Origin: Flavobacterium fontis
Lineage (GTDB): Bacteria > Bacteroidota > Bacteroidia > Flavobacteriales > Flavobacteriaceae
Direction of reading: 5' to 3'
NCBI RefSeq assembly: GCF_900129405.1
Contig: NZ_FQVQ01000002.1
Coordinates: 1-64,000, forward strand
Length of the DNA stretch: 64,000 bases
Each line of letters opens with the position of its first letter. Position 1 is the stretch's first letter. Shown here piece after piece: positions 11,001-20,244 of this stretch. Position numbers and translations under genes: made by a program. Under the pieces are notes generated by a model, which was given only the letters and a program-made list of their open reading frames with translations, was not told where the DNA came from and made no database searches.

Positions 11001-13406
11001 ACCAATACGCATACGAACGGGTCCCAAAGGCTGGGCCAAAGGCACAGTAAACGAAGCATTCAATGTAGTAGGAATAGCATTCGTTGAAACGCCTTGATAC
11101 ACCAATTCACCGGCATCAGCGAAGTCCCCATCATTATTCCAATCCACCCAAATATTGGTATCATAGGTAAAACCCGTAGCATAAGTAATACTACAGTTCA
11201 TCACTTCTCCTTGAGGAGCGATAGTTACCAAATTGGAATAGTTTCCATAATTGTTTGTTTCAATACCCGTAGTATTGTTAATCGAACCAATAGTAACATT
11301 CGTTATACCGTTGGGATCTTGAGGGAAAGAAGCTCCAGAGGGCGTACAATATGCTGGAGGAGGTGGCAAAGTTGTAAAGAACGGATTACCCGCATTATTT
11401 AAAGCTACCCATTCGCCAAAATCACCTCCACCACAGTTGGTACGAACCCATACATAATAGGTAGTACTTCCGGTAAGTCCCGTTATGGTGGTTACCGTTA
11501 CCCCAGGCCCTGTTGCACCTGTGGGCGCTTGACTGTACGAGGGAGTGGTTGGTGAAGTGGATACATAATACACATAACCATTGGATGGCGCAGGAGTGGG
11601 TGCTGTCCAACTCAACAAGGCGGTAGTAGCCGTGATACTAGCCACCGATACGTTGGTAGGACGCAAACATACCGATAAGTCTACCGATATATCATCGACC
11701 GCCAACTGTCCATTGTTGGGATTGGAATAACAATTGAATCCAAAATAATACACCCCACTTGTGGCCGGCACAAAGTTGACAATTGAAATCGAAGGACCTC
11801 CTTTAATTTCAGGCTTGTCATCCAATTGTGTGGACATGTTGGCCGCAAATGGTAGCGTTCCATACGAAACACGCATGCGATTCAACGCCGTTGGTGGATT
11901 ATCGGTACCACTATATAAATATTGTAAACGATAGGATGTTCCTGCCGTCAAGTTGACGCCTTTGGTAAAAAACCAAGTATTGGCCGTACCCGATGCTGAA
12001 GGAGCTTGACCGTTATACATCAAGAAATTCCCTTGAAAATCCATATAAATATTGGTGTAGCGCGATTCATCGGAGGTAACCCATGGGTTTCCTACCCCTG
12101 TACTTGCTAAATTCTGATTGCGCGTACAAAAAGGCAACCCGCCATGGAAGGGCGTTGTACCCGGTATGGTCACCAAATCATTATCGGGGGCACCCGAGGC
12201 AATACCCGCCCCATCAAAACCAATATAATACGGTACATTCACCGCACAATAGGTTTGAAACGAACCCAAAGTTGTCCAAGCACTGCTATCCGAACCGCTA
12301 CATACCGAACGTACAGCAAAATAATAGGTTTGTCCTGAAGCCAGAGATAAAGGACCTGTTGTAAGCCCAGTGGTTGAATTTGTTACCGTTGGTGTCATCG
12401 AGGTCCCTACATAATATTCATACCCTAAAGCGGGCGCAGGACTTGGTGCGGTCCAATTTAAAGTGGCACTGTTGTGAGTTATATCAGTTATATTTGGTGT
12501 ACCTGGACTTGGACATGTCACAGGCGTCCAACGGAACAAACGGTTGGAAGCCGTTTGAATGGTAGCCGTTAATGTGGCACTATTTCCAGATGTAAATACA
12601 TTCAATGCATTATTTGTTGTGGTTTGCGCCATACTCGTACTCGGCCAAGGCGCTGTGTGACTTTGATACGAGAGCATATTAAAATCAGAAACACTATTCC
12701 CTCGCAAACCGATTTGTCCCGTCATTTGGGAAATAGTTCCTTGAGAACCAAAGTTGGTCGGTTGATAATACATTTCAATCACCCCTGTCGTTTCATACAA
12801 CCACAACTGCATGATCATACTTGTTTCAGCAGTGGGAGTAGTAATAAAAGAGTTGGCTCCATTGGATCGACGCACTACCCACATCACTTTAAAAATACGA
12901 TTGGGTGCCGTTCCTGAAATACCATAAAAAATATTAATCCCTGTAGCTGTAGTTCCAATTAAATCCAAATCACGAGCATACACCGCAATAGCACCCGCCG
13001 AATAGGTTGTCACTGTTGATGAAATGGGATTGTATTCTGTTGCTGGTGTCCCAGTGGTTGTACCAAAATATACATGACCGTTGGTAGAAATATTCACAGC
13101 GGTTTGATTTGCACCTCGGTAAGTAAACTGAAATCCAGCCCCATTGGTCAAAGTTCCAAACGTAACAGGAATAATTGCATCATCTACATTTATACCCGCA
13201 CCATAAGCGGCAACACCGTTATTATTAGTGTTAAAATTTGCCCCCGTTGTCCAATAACCAGCTGTATTTGCGGCTGGCGCAGCGAGCTGTTGAACCGTGT
13301 AGGCAGAAACCTGCGCTTGAGTAGGTACGGTAACACCAATCCACAAGCCCAACACTAGGAGGATTCTCGTGAAAAACGAAACAGAAAAGGGTATTTTTTG
13401 TGCCAT
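8031..13406 (-). CDS. T9SS type C secreted multidomain protein (FN3, GEVED, Ig-like)
   Basis: 1791 residues with a clear signal peptide (about residues 1-31, ending PTQAQ). Visible order: nidogen-like N-terminal sandwich (33-295); fibronectin III (297-385); jelly-roll (390-580); second fibronectin III (583-685); a GEVED-type domain with WVDWNNDGDF and QAFEDYTLNV (690-835); Ig-like domains, one interrupted by a jelly-roll at about 944-1114; a conserved C-terminal module from about residue 1268 (TTWNGSAWSNG); and a type C T9SS sorting region from about 1559 (NNQFFR) to the C-terminal RKIQYP. Family knowledge says such proteins cross the outer membrane by T9SS and are attached or released. The gene has its own terminator, so it is probably monocistronic. 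The closest relative in the window is its neighbour at 14232. Adhesin is the likeliest role; no catalytic domain was recognised. Confidence 0.9.
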   Translation of the reverse strand: MAQKIPFSVSFFTRILLVLGLWIGVTVPTQAQVSAYTVQQLAAPAANTAGYWTTGANFNTNNNGVAAYGAGINVDDAIIPVTFGTLTNGAGFQFTYRGANQTAVNISTNGHVYFGTTTGTPATEYNPISSTVTTYSAGAIAVYARDLDLIGTTATGINIFYGISGTAPNRIFKVMWVVRRSNGANSFITTPTAETSMIMQLWLYETTGVIEMYYQPTNFGSQGTISQMTGQIGLRGNSVSDFNMLSYQSHTAPWPSTSMAQTTTNNALNVFTSGNSATLTATIQTASNRLFRWTPVTCPSPGTPNITDITHNSATLNWTAPSPAPALGYEYYVGTSMTPTVTNSTTGLTTGPLSLASGQTYYFAVRSVCSGSDSSAWTTLGSFQTYCAVNVPYYIGFDGAGIASGAPDNDLVTIPGTTPFHGGLPFCTRNQNLASTGVGNPWVTSDESRYTNIYMDFQGNFLMYNGQAPSASGTANTWFFTKGVNLTAGTSYRLQYLYSGTDNPPTALNRMRVSYGTLPFAANMSTQLDDKPEIKGGPSISIVNFVPATSGVYYFGFNCYSNPNNGQLAVDDISVDLSVCLRPTNVSVASITATTALLSWTAPTPAPSNGYVYYVSTSPTTPSYSQAPTGATGPGVTVTTITGLTGSTTYYVWVRTNCGGGDFGEWVALNNAGNPFFTTLPPPPAYCTPSGASFPQDPNGITNVTIGSINNTTGIETNNYGNYSNLVTIAPQGEVMNCSITYATGFTYDTNIWVDWNNDGDFADAGELVYQGVSTNAIPTTLNASFTVPLAQPLGPVRMRIGGIDFGPFTDPCRNGNYQAFEDYTLNVVVAPPPLAINISSTTQCAGDCSPLISITTALGNYNTYTWSPPLGVTGTAATGYTICSNTSITYTLTGVQTFPPFSTRSVTFRYNANTRPTPITITTPSGTNVCSTGPAIPINTSGGLVSGFPILNEGFNGATNTWTVAGTGSGAPIANWTLRPNNFAGPLGAIRSNDNTQFYLADSDEPGSGTSISTTLTSPAINTVGYTTLGLSFWHCYRFFSGDSGRVQASIDGVTWTDLSVYSSNQGGLTAFNNVIINLDAYINQPTLFIRFRYDATWDWFWAIDNVLVSGTANSSVTWSPAAGLFTDAAATTPYVAGTGAATVYALPTTTTTYTASASTLAPVCTTSTNVTINVTTVNAGTAGPNQTICDGAPANLTLTGHVGTILRWQYASDLAFTTPVDIPASATATLTSAQMGTLTATRYYRAVVSFGGCTAFSTVVTITFDATTWNGSAWSNGLPSLTKAAIFAGNFTSTGNLSACSATVQSGTVVINPGHTLTVQNAVNVVGGSLTFEDTSSLLQNTNAVNSGNITYRRNTTPMRKFDYTYWSSPVAPQTLVGLSPLTLSDKYFTFNPVIGNWVNVAGNSLMDAGKGYIIRAPNNFDVVTPSVFNASFFGVPNNGPISVPIVLGASDVNLIGNPYPSAVDIDLFMDLNGDTGTNVVDKTIYIWTHNTPMTNNNYTNSDYAVYNYMGGVGTAAAPGPNSNVPNGNIASGQSFFIKGLSAGTALFNNSMRITGNNNQFFRSAEDKSRIWLQIYDGAAGYKQALVGYAHGATDGIDSGYDGDLFASGTPVSIYSLVGSHALTIQGRALPFEDTDVIPLGYSATAPGNLTIGLHNFDGLFEAQNIYLKDKVLQVLHDLKSSDYAFTSAQGTFNDRFELVFTNSALSTPSLEFDQLVVVYVENGVIRVKSSLNALQKVDIYDIRGALLGTQSATGLESSFSNSLFAQQILLVKVTDEFGNTLTRKIQYP

Positions 13407-13652
13407 AGCGATTTATTTTGGGTAAACGTTGTAATAGGCGCTAAATTTACATTAAATTTTTGTAAATACCGTAATCGAAAACCCATAGAAAAGTTAAATC
13501 GATAAAGCGAATGTTTTTAACGATGAATTACATAGTTTATTAGCTTTTTCCACAGTATATTTTGTAAAAATTGACTTTCAAATCAAATACAAACTCCTGT
13601 ATATCAGCAAGAAATGGATCGTATTGTAAATTGAGCTCACCTAATTATCAAC
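13407..13652. other. Leader region upstream of the 8031-13406 gene
   Basis: AT-rich non-coding stretch between the giant gene and the terminator of the small gene. No TAnnTTTG box was found here. It contains ATCGATAAAG at about 13498, similar to sites upstream of the neighbouring giant genes, and one DnaA-box-like TTTTCCACA that is isolated and probably chance. Confidence 0.5.
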
Positions 13653-13684
13653 AAAAAAGCCTGCTCGGTATAAGCAGGCTTTTG
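13653..13684 (-). terminator. Terminator after the small secreted protein gene
   Basis: Perfect 11-bp stem (AAAAGCCTGCT / AGCAGGCTTTT, 13655-13665 and 13673-13683) with a 7-base loop. It is followed on the minus strand by a T run. Confidence 0.85.
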
Positions 13685-13712
13685 GGGTAAACTAACCAAA
13701 TTATATATAAAA

Positions 13713-14051
13713 CTAAACTAAAGCGGTTTCTTGAGAAGCAATACGCTTTACAAACGTTCGGTATAACACTTTGTTGGGTTGAGAACCCGAAGTGATGATT
13801 TGACGTTTTGTAGTAGACGCCCCTTTGGTTGTGGTTTGCTCCTCTTTATTTAAGTTATTTTGTTTGGTAGACATGAACCAGTTTACTAAATCGGTTTCTG
13901 ACTCATAAGCTACTTCAACAGCAGGAGCTGGAGTAACTTCTTTTTGCGCAGGCACTTCTTGACCAAACATTCCGAAAGCAGAAAATAAAAACAACGCCAA
14001 GAATACAAGAGTACGTTTTGAAGTTGCTGGTGAAGTAGTGGTTGTGTTCAT
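13713..14051 (-). CDS. Small secreted protein of unknown function
   Basis: 112 residues. A basic start is followed by a hydrophobic stretch (about residues 14-28, LVFLALFLFSAFG) and a probable signal-peptidase site after FGQ. The mature part is polar, with a proline/alanine/glutamate-rich start, a DLVNWFMSTKQNN segment and a basic end with FVKR. No domain was recognised and no T9SS sorting signal is present, so it is probably periplasmic or surface-released. It has its own -7 box (14080-14087) and its own terminator, so it is a separate transcription unit between two giant genes. A role linked to the neighbouring adhesins is only a guess. Confidence 0.7.
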   Translation of the reverse strand: MNTTTTSPATSKRTLVFLALFLFSAFGMFGQEVPAQKEVTPAPAVEVAYESETDLVNWFMSTKQNNLNKEEQTTTKGASTTKRQIITSGSQPNKVLYRTFVKRIASQETALV

Positions 14052-14079
14052 GTTTGTGATTTCGTTTATTTTTCTGGGT

Positions 14080-14087
14080 CAAAACTA
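14080..14087 (-). promoter_or_regulatory. -7 box (TAGTTTTG) of the small secreted protein gene
   Basis: Matches the Bacteroidota -7 consensus TAnnTTTG, about 28 bases upstream of the ATG at 14051. No well-spaced -33 TTG was found. Confidence 0.5.
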
Positions 14088-14191
14088 CAATCGAACCCAA
14101 GGGCACTGAAATAAATTCGATAAAATACATCAAAACTCGTTTAAGACGACACGTTGAGAAGTTCATCCTTTTTTTGTGCATTTCATAGACC

Positions 14192-14222
14192 AAAAAAAAG
14201 CGCCTACCGAGGTAAACGCTTT
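14192..14222 (-). terminator. Terminator after the 14232-20045 gene
   Basis: AAAGCG (14197-14202) pairs with CGCTTT (14217-14222), with an inner ACC/GGT pairing and a T run on the minus strand. Confidence 0.65.
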
Positions 14223-14231
14223 ATTTTGAAG

Positions 14232-17200
14232 TTATTTCACATATTTTCGCATCACTTTTCGACCGTCGGTGGTCGTAATTTCAAAGAGCAATACTTGTTG
14301 CGGTATCGCAAATTGGAAGGTCAAGGAAGTAGCTCCCTCCCCTATGCGCGTCTCTAACAAAGCGCCGCGCACATCATAGACTTTCACGAGTGCCAGCTGT
14401 TCCTTTTGTGCCGCTACGGTAATCGTTTCCGGAGTAGTGTGATACAACACTATTGAACTTTCAGAATCAAAATCGGTAGTATTCAAAGCACTTGTTCGGT
14501 ATACTATCACAAAACGATCGTCAAAAGTACCCGCCACCGAACGGAATTGATAAGGTCCTTGTTTTAAATCATGAAGGACTTCTAAATATTTATCACGCAA
14601 GAATATATCCTGAGCCGTAAATAAACCATCGAAGGCCGACAAACGAATGGTGTAATCCTCTGAAGTGGCAGCTGTAAATCCTAACGAAACTTGATCGGCC
14701 TCCTCAAAAGGCATTGGGCGTCCTTGGATGGATAGTTTTTGGTTTCCTGGCAAAACCGAATACAAAGCTACGGGCAAGCCTACATTTAGGTAATCACTAT
14801 CAAAACCACGGTCAATACCCAAGGTAGCTTGGGGTGCATAACCGATTAAGGCTTGCTTGTAGGCGCCTGTGGTATTGGTGACTTCCAACCAGTAACGATG
14901 TGCTGTGGTGGGGTTTGTTGCTGGAGCCTGTGCCATACGGAAAAACTGATTGTTATCGCCCACTATACGCATGGAATTATTAAAAAGTACATTCCCCGAA
15001 CTTAAGGCTTTCATAAAGAATCCTTGCCCCGCAGCAATTTTCCCGTTGGGAATTGACGTATTGACCCCAGGATTGACCGCTGCACTGGTCCCTGTTCCCC
15101 CCAAATAATTGTATATCGCATAATCATTATTGGTATACCCATTATTGGCCATGGGGGTATTGTGCGTCCAAAAATAGAGCGTTCCATCCATAACACCCAC
15201 ATTAGAGGGATGCGACAATAAAGCATCGGCACTAATAGCGCTTGGATAGGGATTCCCGATAAGATTATAATTGGTCGTTGAATTTAATACTGGCACATTA
15301 AATACTCCATTATTAGGCACCCCCACAAAATTACTGTTAAATACTGTTGGAACAGTAGCCGAAAAATTGTTGGGCGCCCGTATAATGTAACCCACTCCGG
15401 GTGTCATTACGGTGGTATTGGCCACATTGACCCAATTCACTAAGGTTGGGTTGTAGATAAAAAATTTATCGGAAAGGGTTTGTGGACTGAAAACATTTAA
15501 CACTTGCGCGGCAACGGGTGAAGACCAATAAGTGAAATCGAATTTGCGCATAGGTGTTGTAGTGCGACGATAACTAATATTTCCACCATTGATAGCCGTA
15601 TCGGAAAGTTGTACCAAACTTGCCGTATCCATAAAAGTTAACGACCCTCCAGCCACGACAACATTATTGGTAACTACCAAAGAATGGCCGGCACTAAAAA
15701 CAATAGTACCTGAATTGACCCGAACGGAGCATGCCGTAATATTTCCAGTTGATGTAAAATTACCTGCAAAAATGGCTCGTACATTGGCATTGGGTACTCC
15801 ATTACTCCAAGCAGTTCCATTCCAAGTAGTCACAGGTAAGGCCACTGAAACAATATTGGAAAAAGAAGCGGTACATGGACTACTCTGGACGACCACACGA
15901 TAATACTTTATGGGATTAATAACTCCCATTTGCGCGGGCGTTAAGGTATTGGTCGTATTGGTAATGGTAGCAATATTGACGGTAAAGGCAGGATCATCGG
16001 CGGATTCCCAACGAATGATATTACCCACATTTCCAGTGAGGACTAAATTATCAGGGGTTGCCGAAGAACAGACCAACTGACTACTACCTAAGACGCCAGG
16101 ATTGGTCGCTGGTGCCACGGTAATCGTGCTGGTGCCTACGCGTACACAACCGTTGGACCCCGTTAGAGTAGCGCTATAAGTGATAGTTGAAAGGGGTTTA
16201 GTATACACCACACTGGCGGGTGTTCCTGAAACATAAGGAATCGTTGCCGCAGGATCGGAGAACAAAAAGGTTGTAGGCTCCCAAGTTAGCGCCGCCGCCA
16301 AACTACCGTTAATAGATACTGAATCAATGGCCCAACAATACCCCCAATTGGACTCGTAATTGAATCGAACCTGTAAATTCGTCATCCCCAAAAAGGCACC
16401 CAAGGACAAGCTAACATTGTTAAATGATGTAGGTCCTCCTTGAGAAGCTAAATACGACTGTATCGTTGTCCATGTAGCACCACCATCAGGAGAAACTTGT
16501 ACCCAAAAACGGTCACCGGAAATAAAACGAATGTAATGTGCAAATTGTAGCTGCGCTGTGGTATACCCGGCTAAACTAAATACGGGAGAAGTAAGCGTTG
16601 TTCGGGTGACAGAACCTGCCTCCGTACTTTGTGAATCCGAATTAGCCAAATAAAACTGGGTTCCCGTAGGAGAATTAAACGTAACATTCCAACCAAAGGC
16701 ATTGATATAATTATAACCACTTGGCCGTATCGTAAATTGAGAATTGAGTGGTGTCCCTCCCGTTGATGTATTGGCTACAACCCAGTTATTGGTAGGGCCG
16801 TCAAACCCCTCAAACAATACAACTGACGGGGTGGCTAAACTTGTACTCCCCAAAAGAGGCACGATACTATTCTCACAAACGGTAGGATTTACAGGGAGAA
16901 TAGCTACGGTTGGCGGAGCAGTTCTCACGTTTATTGTGATGCTAGTTAAATTCCCACATAAACTCCCACCTGTTTGATTGGCGACCAAAGTATACGTAGT
17001 CGTTACGGTGGGATTGAAGGTATATCCAGCAACGGCAGAACCCGAAACACCGGTATTGGGTGTCCATGTAAAGGTATTGTAAGCTCCTGCCCCACTCACA
17101 GTAACAACAGCTGTAGTTTCGCCCTCACATATCGTCAAGGCACTTTGGCTCAACGTCAAGGCAGGGGGTGCCGTAATGGACAAGGTCACGGGAACGCGCG

Positions 17201-20045
17201 GGGATAAACATTGGGTGGTAAATCGCCAATTATAGGCGGCTAAATAAAAATTAGGATCGACACTGTTTCCATCCAATGTGGCCACAGCGTTGGTATAAGG
17301 ATAAGCTGAATTGGTGGTATTCATTCGCAACCCTGAAGCTGGAAGTGTTTCAAAAAACAGATTATACATACCAGGATCTAGAGGAATGTTAATTGGAATA
17401 GCTTGAAGCGTATTGCCTCCTGAAACGGCAGTTGTGTAATTGATGGTTGCTAAAGGAATATTTGTATTTGTTCGCACAATGATACGCCCGGTTTGTCCCG
17501 AAACCATGGGAAAAATATCGACAGAAAGCAACGTAGTGATGGAATTAACAGAAAAATCGATTTGCCCCACAGTAGTTTGCACACTGCGCACTCCCAATTG
17601 GGCAATAGGTGAAGTAGGACCCAATTTAGCAATAGCCCCTAAAGAACGTGCCTCGGCATAATAGGTAAGATTCGTCGAAGTATTTGGAGTGGTAAAGGTA
17701 TTTCCTGTACCAATGATTGCCCCATTCACGGGAGTATCATACCATCGAATCGTCGCCCCTGCTGAAGGGGTTGCCGTTAACGTTCCGTTTCCAAAACCAC
17801 ATCGAGTCACAGGAATCGTAGACGTTACGGTTGGCGTGGAACATTCGGTATTGAAGGTCTCTTCGGCAGTCCATACACTTTTATCGGTTGGACCACAATT
17901 GCCTCGAACCCAAATCCAATAAAAGGTACTTGGAATCAATCCCGTTAAATTTAAAGTAGTAACACCAGGCCCGACAGAACCCGTAGGGGTTGTAGCCGCT
18001 GTAGGAGGCGTTGCTGTGGTGGACAAAAAGTATTCATATCCACCAGAGGGGGCAGTGGTCGAAGCCGTCCATTCAATAGAAGCGGTCGTCGAACCAATAG
18101 CGCCTACGGCAAGGTTCGTAGGGTCAATACAAGAAGGCGATAAAGTAACACTGATATCGTCTAATGCTAAGTAGGATTGATTGGCAATACTTGACCCGCG
18201 GAATCCGAGGTAATACACCCCTGAAGTCGCTGGAACGAAATCGATAGTTACGGTTTCAAAAAAACTATTATTGATTCCATTTAAGTTGATCAAATTGTTG
18301 GTCATCCCAGCCACTGTTTGAGAAGTTCCGTAGAAAACGGTCAAATTTTCGGTGGTGGCCGCAACGGCTCCTGTATTGTATCGAAAAATCAAACGATAGG
18401 AAACTCCACCTGTTAAATTCAACCCAGGTCCCATCAACCAATCGTTCATATCAACGGTGGCATTACGGTTGATAAAAACGGAACGTGGTGCCGAGGAAAA
18501 AGTTGTGGCTTGCACATTCCAAGTTTGGGTGTCACCGTTATTATTTAAAGCCACAAAACAATTGGGAAGTGCATTAATGGCAGTGGTATCAAAATTTTGG
18601 AGGTAAGGAATGGTATAAAATCCACAAGTAGTGGTTAACGAAATTGTCCCACTATTTAAAATACAACCTGGACCATTGGCACGAACCCGATAAAAATAGG
18701 TGGTAAAAGGCAACAAACCGGTCACATTAAGACTTGTTGTTCCAGCGGGTACATTAAAATTATTGTAAGCGGGTAAAATGGCAGTAAACGTATTATTGGT
18801 CGAAACATCCACCGAATAACTCGTGGCCCCAGCTACCGCATTCCAGTTGGCTACAAAATCATTCCCTCCTACGGCTGTAGCTGCGGTAGCAACAGCAGTG
18901 GTAAAACACGTGGTAGCATTGGCATACAACGGGGAAGACAAATTATAAAACGGAGCACCCAAACATTTTTCATTAAAAGGAATTACCCAATAGTGATAGG
19001 TCGTCCCTGGTGCTAATCCCGTTTGGTTAAACGTTGTCAAATTGGAGTTGGCAATCACCGTAAAGCCACTTACAACCGTTCCTACAGGATAAAAAACGCG
19101 ATTGACAAATTGAGCTGAAGTGGGCGGTGTAGCCGACAAACTTCTCACAATCAAATAACGAGAGGGAGCTGGCGTTGGTGCCGTAAAACTGTTCCCCACA
19201 AAAGAAGTACTTGTTATACCCGTTCCTCCTAAAATCAATCCCGTCGGTAAAGCCGAAGGAATGGCGCAGGGTGGATTTTGAGTAAAAACAAATTGCAATC
19301 CAAAATTGGGGTACGCCGATGGGTTGGTAAAAAGGGTTGAGCTATTGGCAAATCCTTGGGTGGTAGCCCCCGCATTTCCCCACAACTGCGAACTCCCTTG
19401 AACACGGTTAAACACATTCCCTTGGACTATATTGTTATCAAATCCACGAAGACCTACTTGTACATTATAGGAGGTTGTGGTTAAGGAAGTATCACAATTT
19501 CCGTAAGCAAACGTAATCGTATGCGTCGTTTCGGATAGCCGTATTTGAAAATCAAAGTCCCCAGGAAGGGTTACCGTGCCGCTTTTTCGGTTGGCATTGG
19601 TCCATTGTATTACAAAAGTACGGTTGGGCGCCGTACCCTCAATGCCATATTCAATGGGCGAACCATTCGATATCCAATCTCCCCCCATGGGCGCTATTGC
19701 ACCTCCCGTATTTCCTGTGTTGTAAGCTACTGCACTACTCAGCGGAATAAAATTAGTTCCCAAAGGTGCATTAACCCCCAAAGTGATAAACCCATTGGGA
19801 CTAATAAAACACTGCGTGAAATCGGTGCCGTCATAATTAAAGGTGAACCCAATGGGCACTTGAAGGGCAGTGTTGTTATCCCAAGGCGCGGCAAAGGCAG
19901 TAGTACCTCCAGTTAGCGGAGTGTAGCCCACAATATTTTGAGCGAAATTGTAGGAGTTAACCTGGGCTTGCAAACGTGCTGAATCAAGCAATAACCCGCC
20001 AAAAATCAATATTACTACAATGAAATACCGAAAAAATTTATCCAT
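14232..20045 (-). CDS. T9SS type C secreted multidomain protein (FN3, Ig-like)
   Basis: 1937 residues from the ATG at 20045. An in-frame ATG at 20087 would add 14 residues before the signal peptide, so the inner start is preferred; it gives a clean signal (MDKFFRYFIVVILIFGG...LQAQ). Order: nidogen-like N-terminal sandwich with SPNGFITLG; fibronectin III-like and jelly-roll units; Ig-like domains, one interrupted by a jelly-roll at about residues 1068-1248 (CWAIDS near its end); a conserved C-terminal module from about 1405 with PMRKFDFTYWSSPV and FWTHNTPM; then a type C T9SS sorting region from about 1697 (NNQFFRMAQ) to the C-terminal RKYVK. It has the same module subtype as the 8031 protein, so the two are probably products of a local duplication. 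Predicted surface adhesin. Confidence 0.9.
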   Translation of the reverse strand: MDKFFRYFIVVILIFGGLLLDSARLQAQVNSYNFAQNIVGYTPLTGGTTAFAAPWDNNTALQVPIGFTFNYDGTDFTQCFISPNGFITLGVNAPLGTNFIPLSSAVAYNTGNTGGAIAPMGGDWISNGSPIEYGIEGTAPNRTFVIQWTNANRKSGTVTLPGDFDFQIRLSETTHTITFAYGNCDTSLTTTSYNVQVGLRGFDNNIVQGNVFNRVQGSSQLWGNAGATTQGFANSSTLFTNPSAYPNFGLQFVFTQNPPCAIPSALPTGLILGGTGITSTSFVGNSFTAPTPAPSRYLIVRSLSATPPTSAQFVNRVFYPVGTVVSGFTVIANSNLTTFNQTGLAPGTTYHYWVIPFNEKCLGAPFYNLSSPLYANATTCFTTAVATAATAVGGNDFVANWNAVAGATSYSVDVSTNNTFTAILPAYNNFNVPAGTTSLNVTGLLPFTTYFYRVRANGPGCILNSGTISLTTTCGFYTIPYLQNFDTTAINALPNCFVALNNNGDTQTWNVQATTFSSAPRSVFINRNATVDMNDWLMGPGLNLTGGVSYRLIFRYNTGAVAATTENLTVFYGTSQTVAGMTNNLINLNGINNSFFETVTIDFVPATSGVYYLGFRGSSIANQSYLALDDISVTLSPSCIDPTNLAVGAIGSTTASIEWTASTTAPSGGYEYFLSTTATPPTAATTPTGSVGPGVTTLNLTGLIPSTFYWIWVRGNCGPTDKSVWTAEETFNTECSTPTVTSTIPVTRCGFGNGTLTATPSAGATIRWYDTPVNGAIIGTGNTFTTPNTSTNLTYYAEARSLGAIAKLGPTSPIAQLGVRSVQTTVGQIDFSVNSITTLLSVDIFPMVSGQTGRIIVRTNTNIPLATINYTTAVSGGNTLQAIPINIPLDPGMYNLFFETLPASGLRMNTTNSAYPYTNAVATLDGNSVDPNFYLAAYNWRFTTQCLSPRVPVTLSITAPPALTLSQSALTICEGETTAVVTVSGAGAYNTFTWTPNTGVSGSAVAGYTFNPTVTTTYTLVANQTGGSLCGNLTSITINVRTAPPTVAILPVNPTVCENSIVPLLGSTSLATPSVVLFEGFDGPTNNWVVANTSTGGTPLNSQFTIRPSGYNYINAFGWNVTFNSPTGTQFYLANSDSQSTEAGSVTRTTLTSPVFSLAGYTTAQLQFAHYIRFISGDRFWVQVSPDGGATWTTIQSYLASQGGPTSFNNVSLSLGAFLGMTNLQVRFNYESNWGYCWAIDSVSINGSLAAALTWEPTTFLFSDPAATIPYVSGTPASVVYTKPLSTITYSATLTGSNGCVRVGTSTITVAPATNPGVLGSSQLVCSSATPDNLVLTGNVGNIIRWESADDPAFTVNIATITNTTNTLTPAQMGVINPIKYYRVVVQSSPCTASFSNIVSVALPVTTWNGTAWSNGVPNANVRAIFAGNFTSTGNITACSVRVNSGTIVFSAGHSLVVTNNVVVAGGSLTFMDTASLVQLSDTAINGGNISYRRTTTPMRKFDFTYWSSPVAAQVLNVFSPQTLSDKFFIYNPTLVNWVNVANTTVMTPGVGYIIRAPNNFSATVPTVFNSNFVGVPNNGVFNVPVLNSTTNYNLIGNPYPSAISADALLSHPSNVGVMDGTLYFWTHNTPMANNGYTNNDYAIYNYLGGTGTSAAVNPGVNTSIPNGKIAAGQGFFMKALSSGNVLFNNSMRIVGDNNQFFRMAQAPATNPTTAHRYWLEVTNTTGAYKQALIGYAPQATLGIDRGFDSDYLNVGLPVALYSVLPGNQKLSIQGRPMPFEEADQVSLGFTAATSEDYTIRLSAFDGLFTAQDIFLRDKYLEVLHDLKQGPYQFRSVAGTFDDRFVIVYRTSALNTTDFDSESSIVLYHTTPETITVAAQKEQLALVKVYDVRGALLETRIGEGATSLTFQFAIPQQVLLFEITTTDGRKVMRKYVK

Positions 20046-20177
20046 AGCTTTTTCAAAATCGACCCTTCTTAATCCCTTGAAATACAAAGCGCTAAGTCAA
20101 TTAGAAATCTAAAGTAATGCATATTTTTTTAACAAAATAAGCTATTCGATTAACGCTTAAAAACCTCGACAAAATGC

Positions 20178-20205
20178 AATAAAGCCCGCTTAAGCAGGCT
20201 TTATT
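20178..20205 (-). terminator. Terminator after the 20245-23955 gene
   Basis: AATAAAGCC and GGCTTTATT arms with an inner GCTT/AAGC pairing and one mismatch. AT-rich flanks supply the T tract on the minus strand. Confidence 0.7.
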
Positions 20206-20244
20206 TTTATTTTTAACATGATATTATTTACAAAATAAACCGAC

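Noticed and set aside
13540..13552. DnaA-box-like TTTTCCACA
   Set aside because: A single imperfect site with no cluster and no dnaA nearby.
14232..20087. Start at ATG 20087
   Set aside because: It would put 14 charged residues before the signal peptide; ATG 20045 gives a normal signal.
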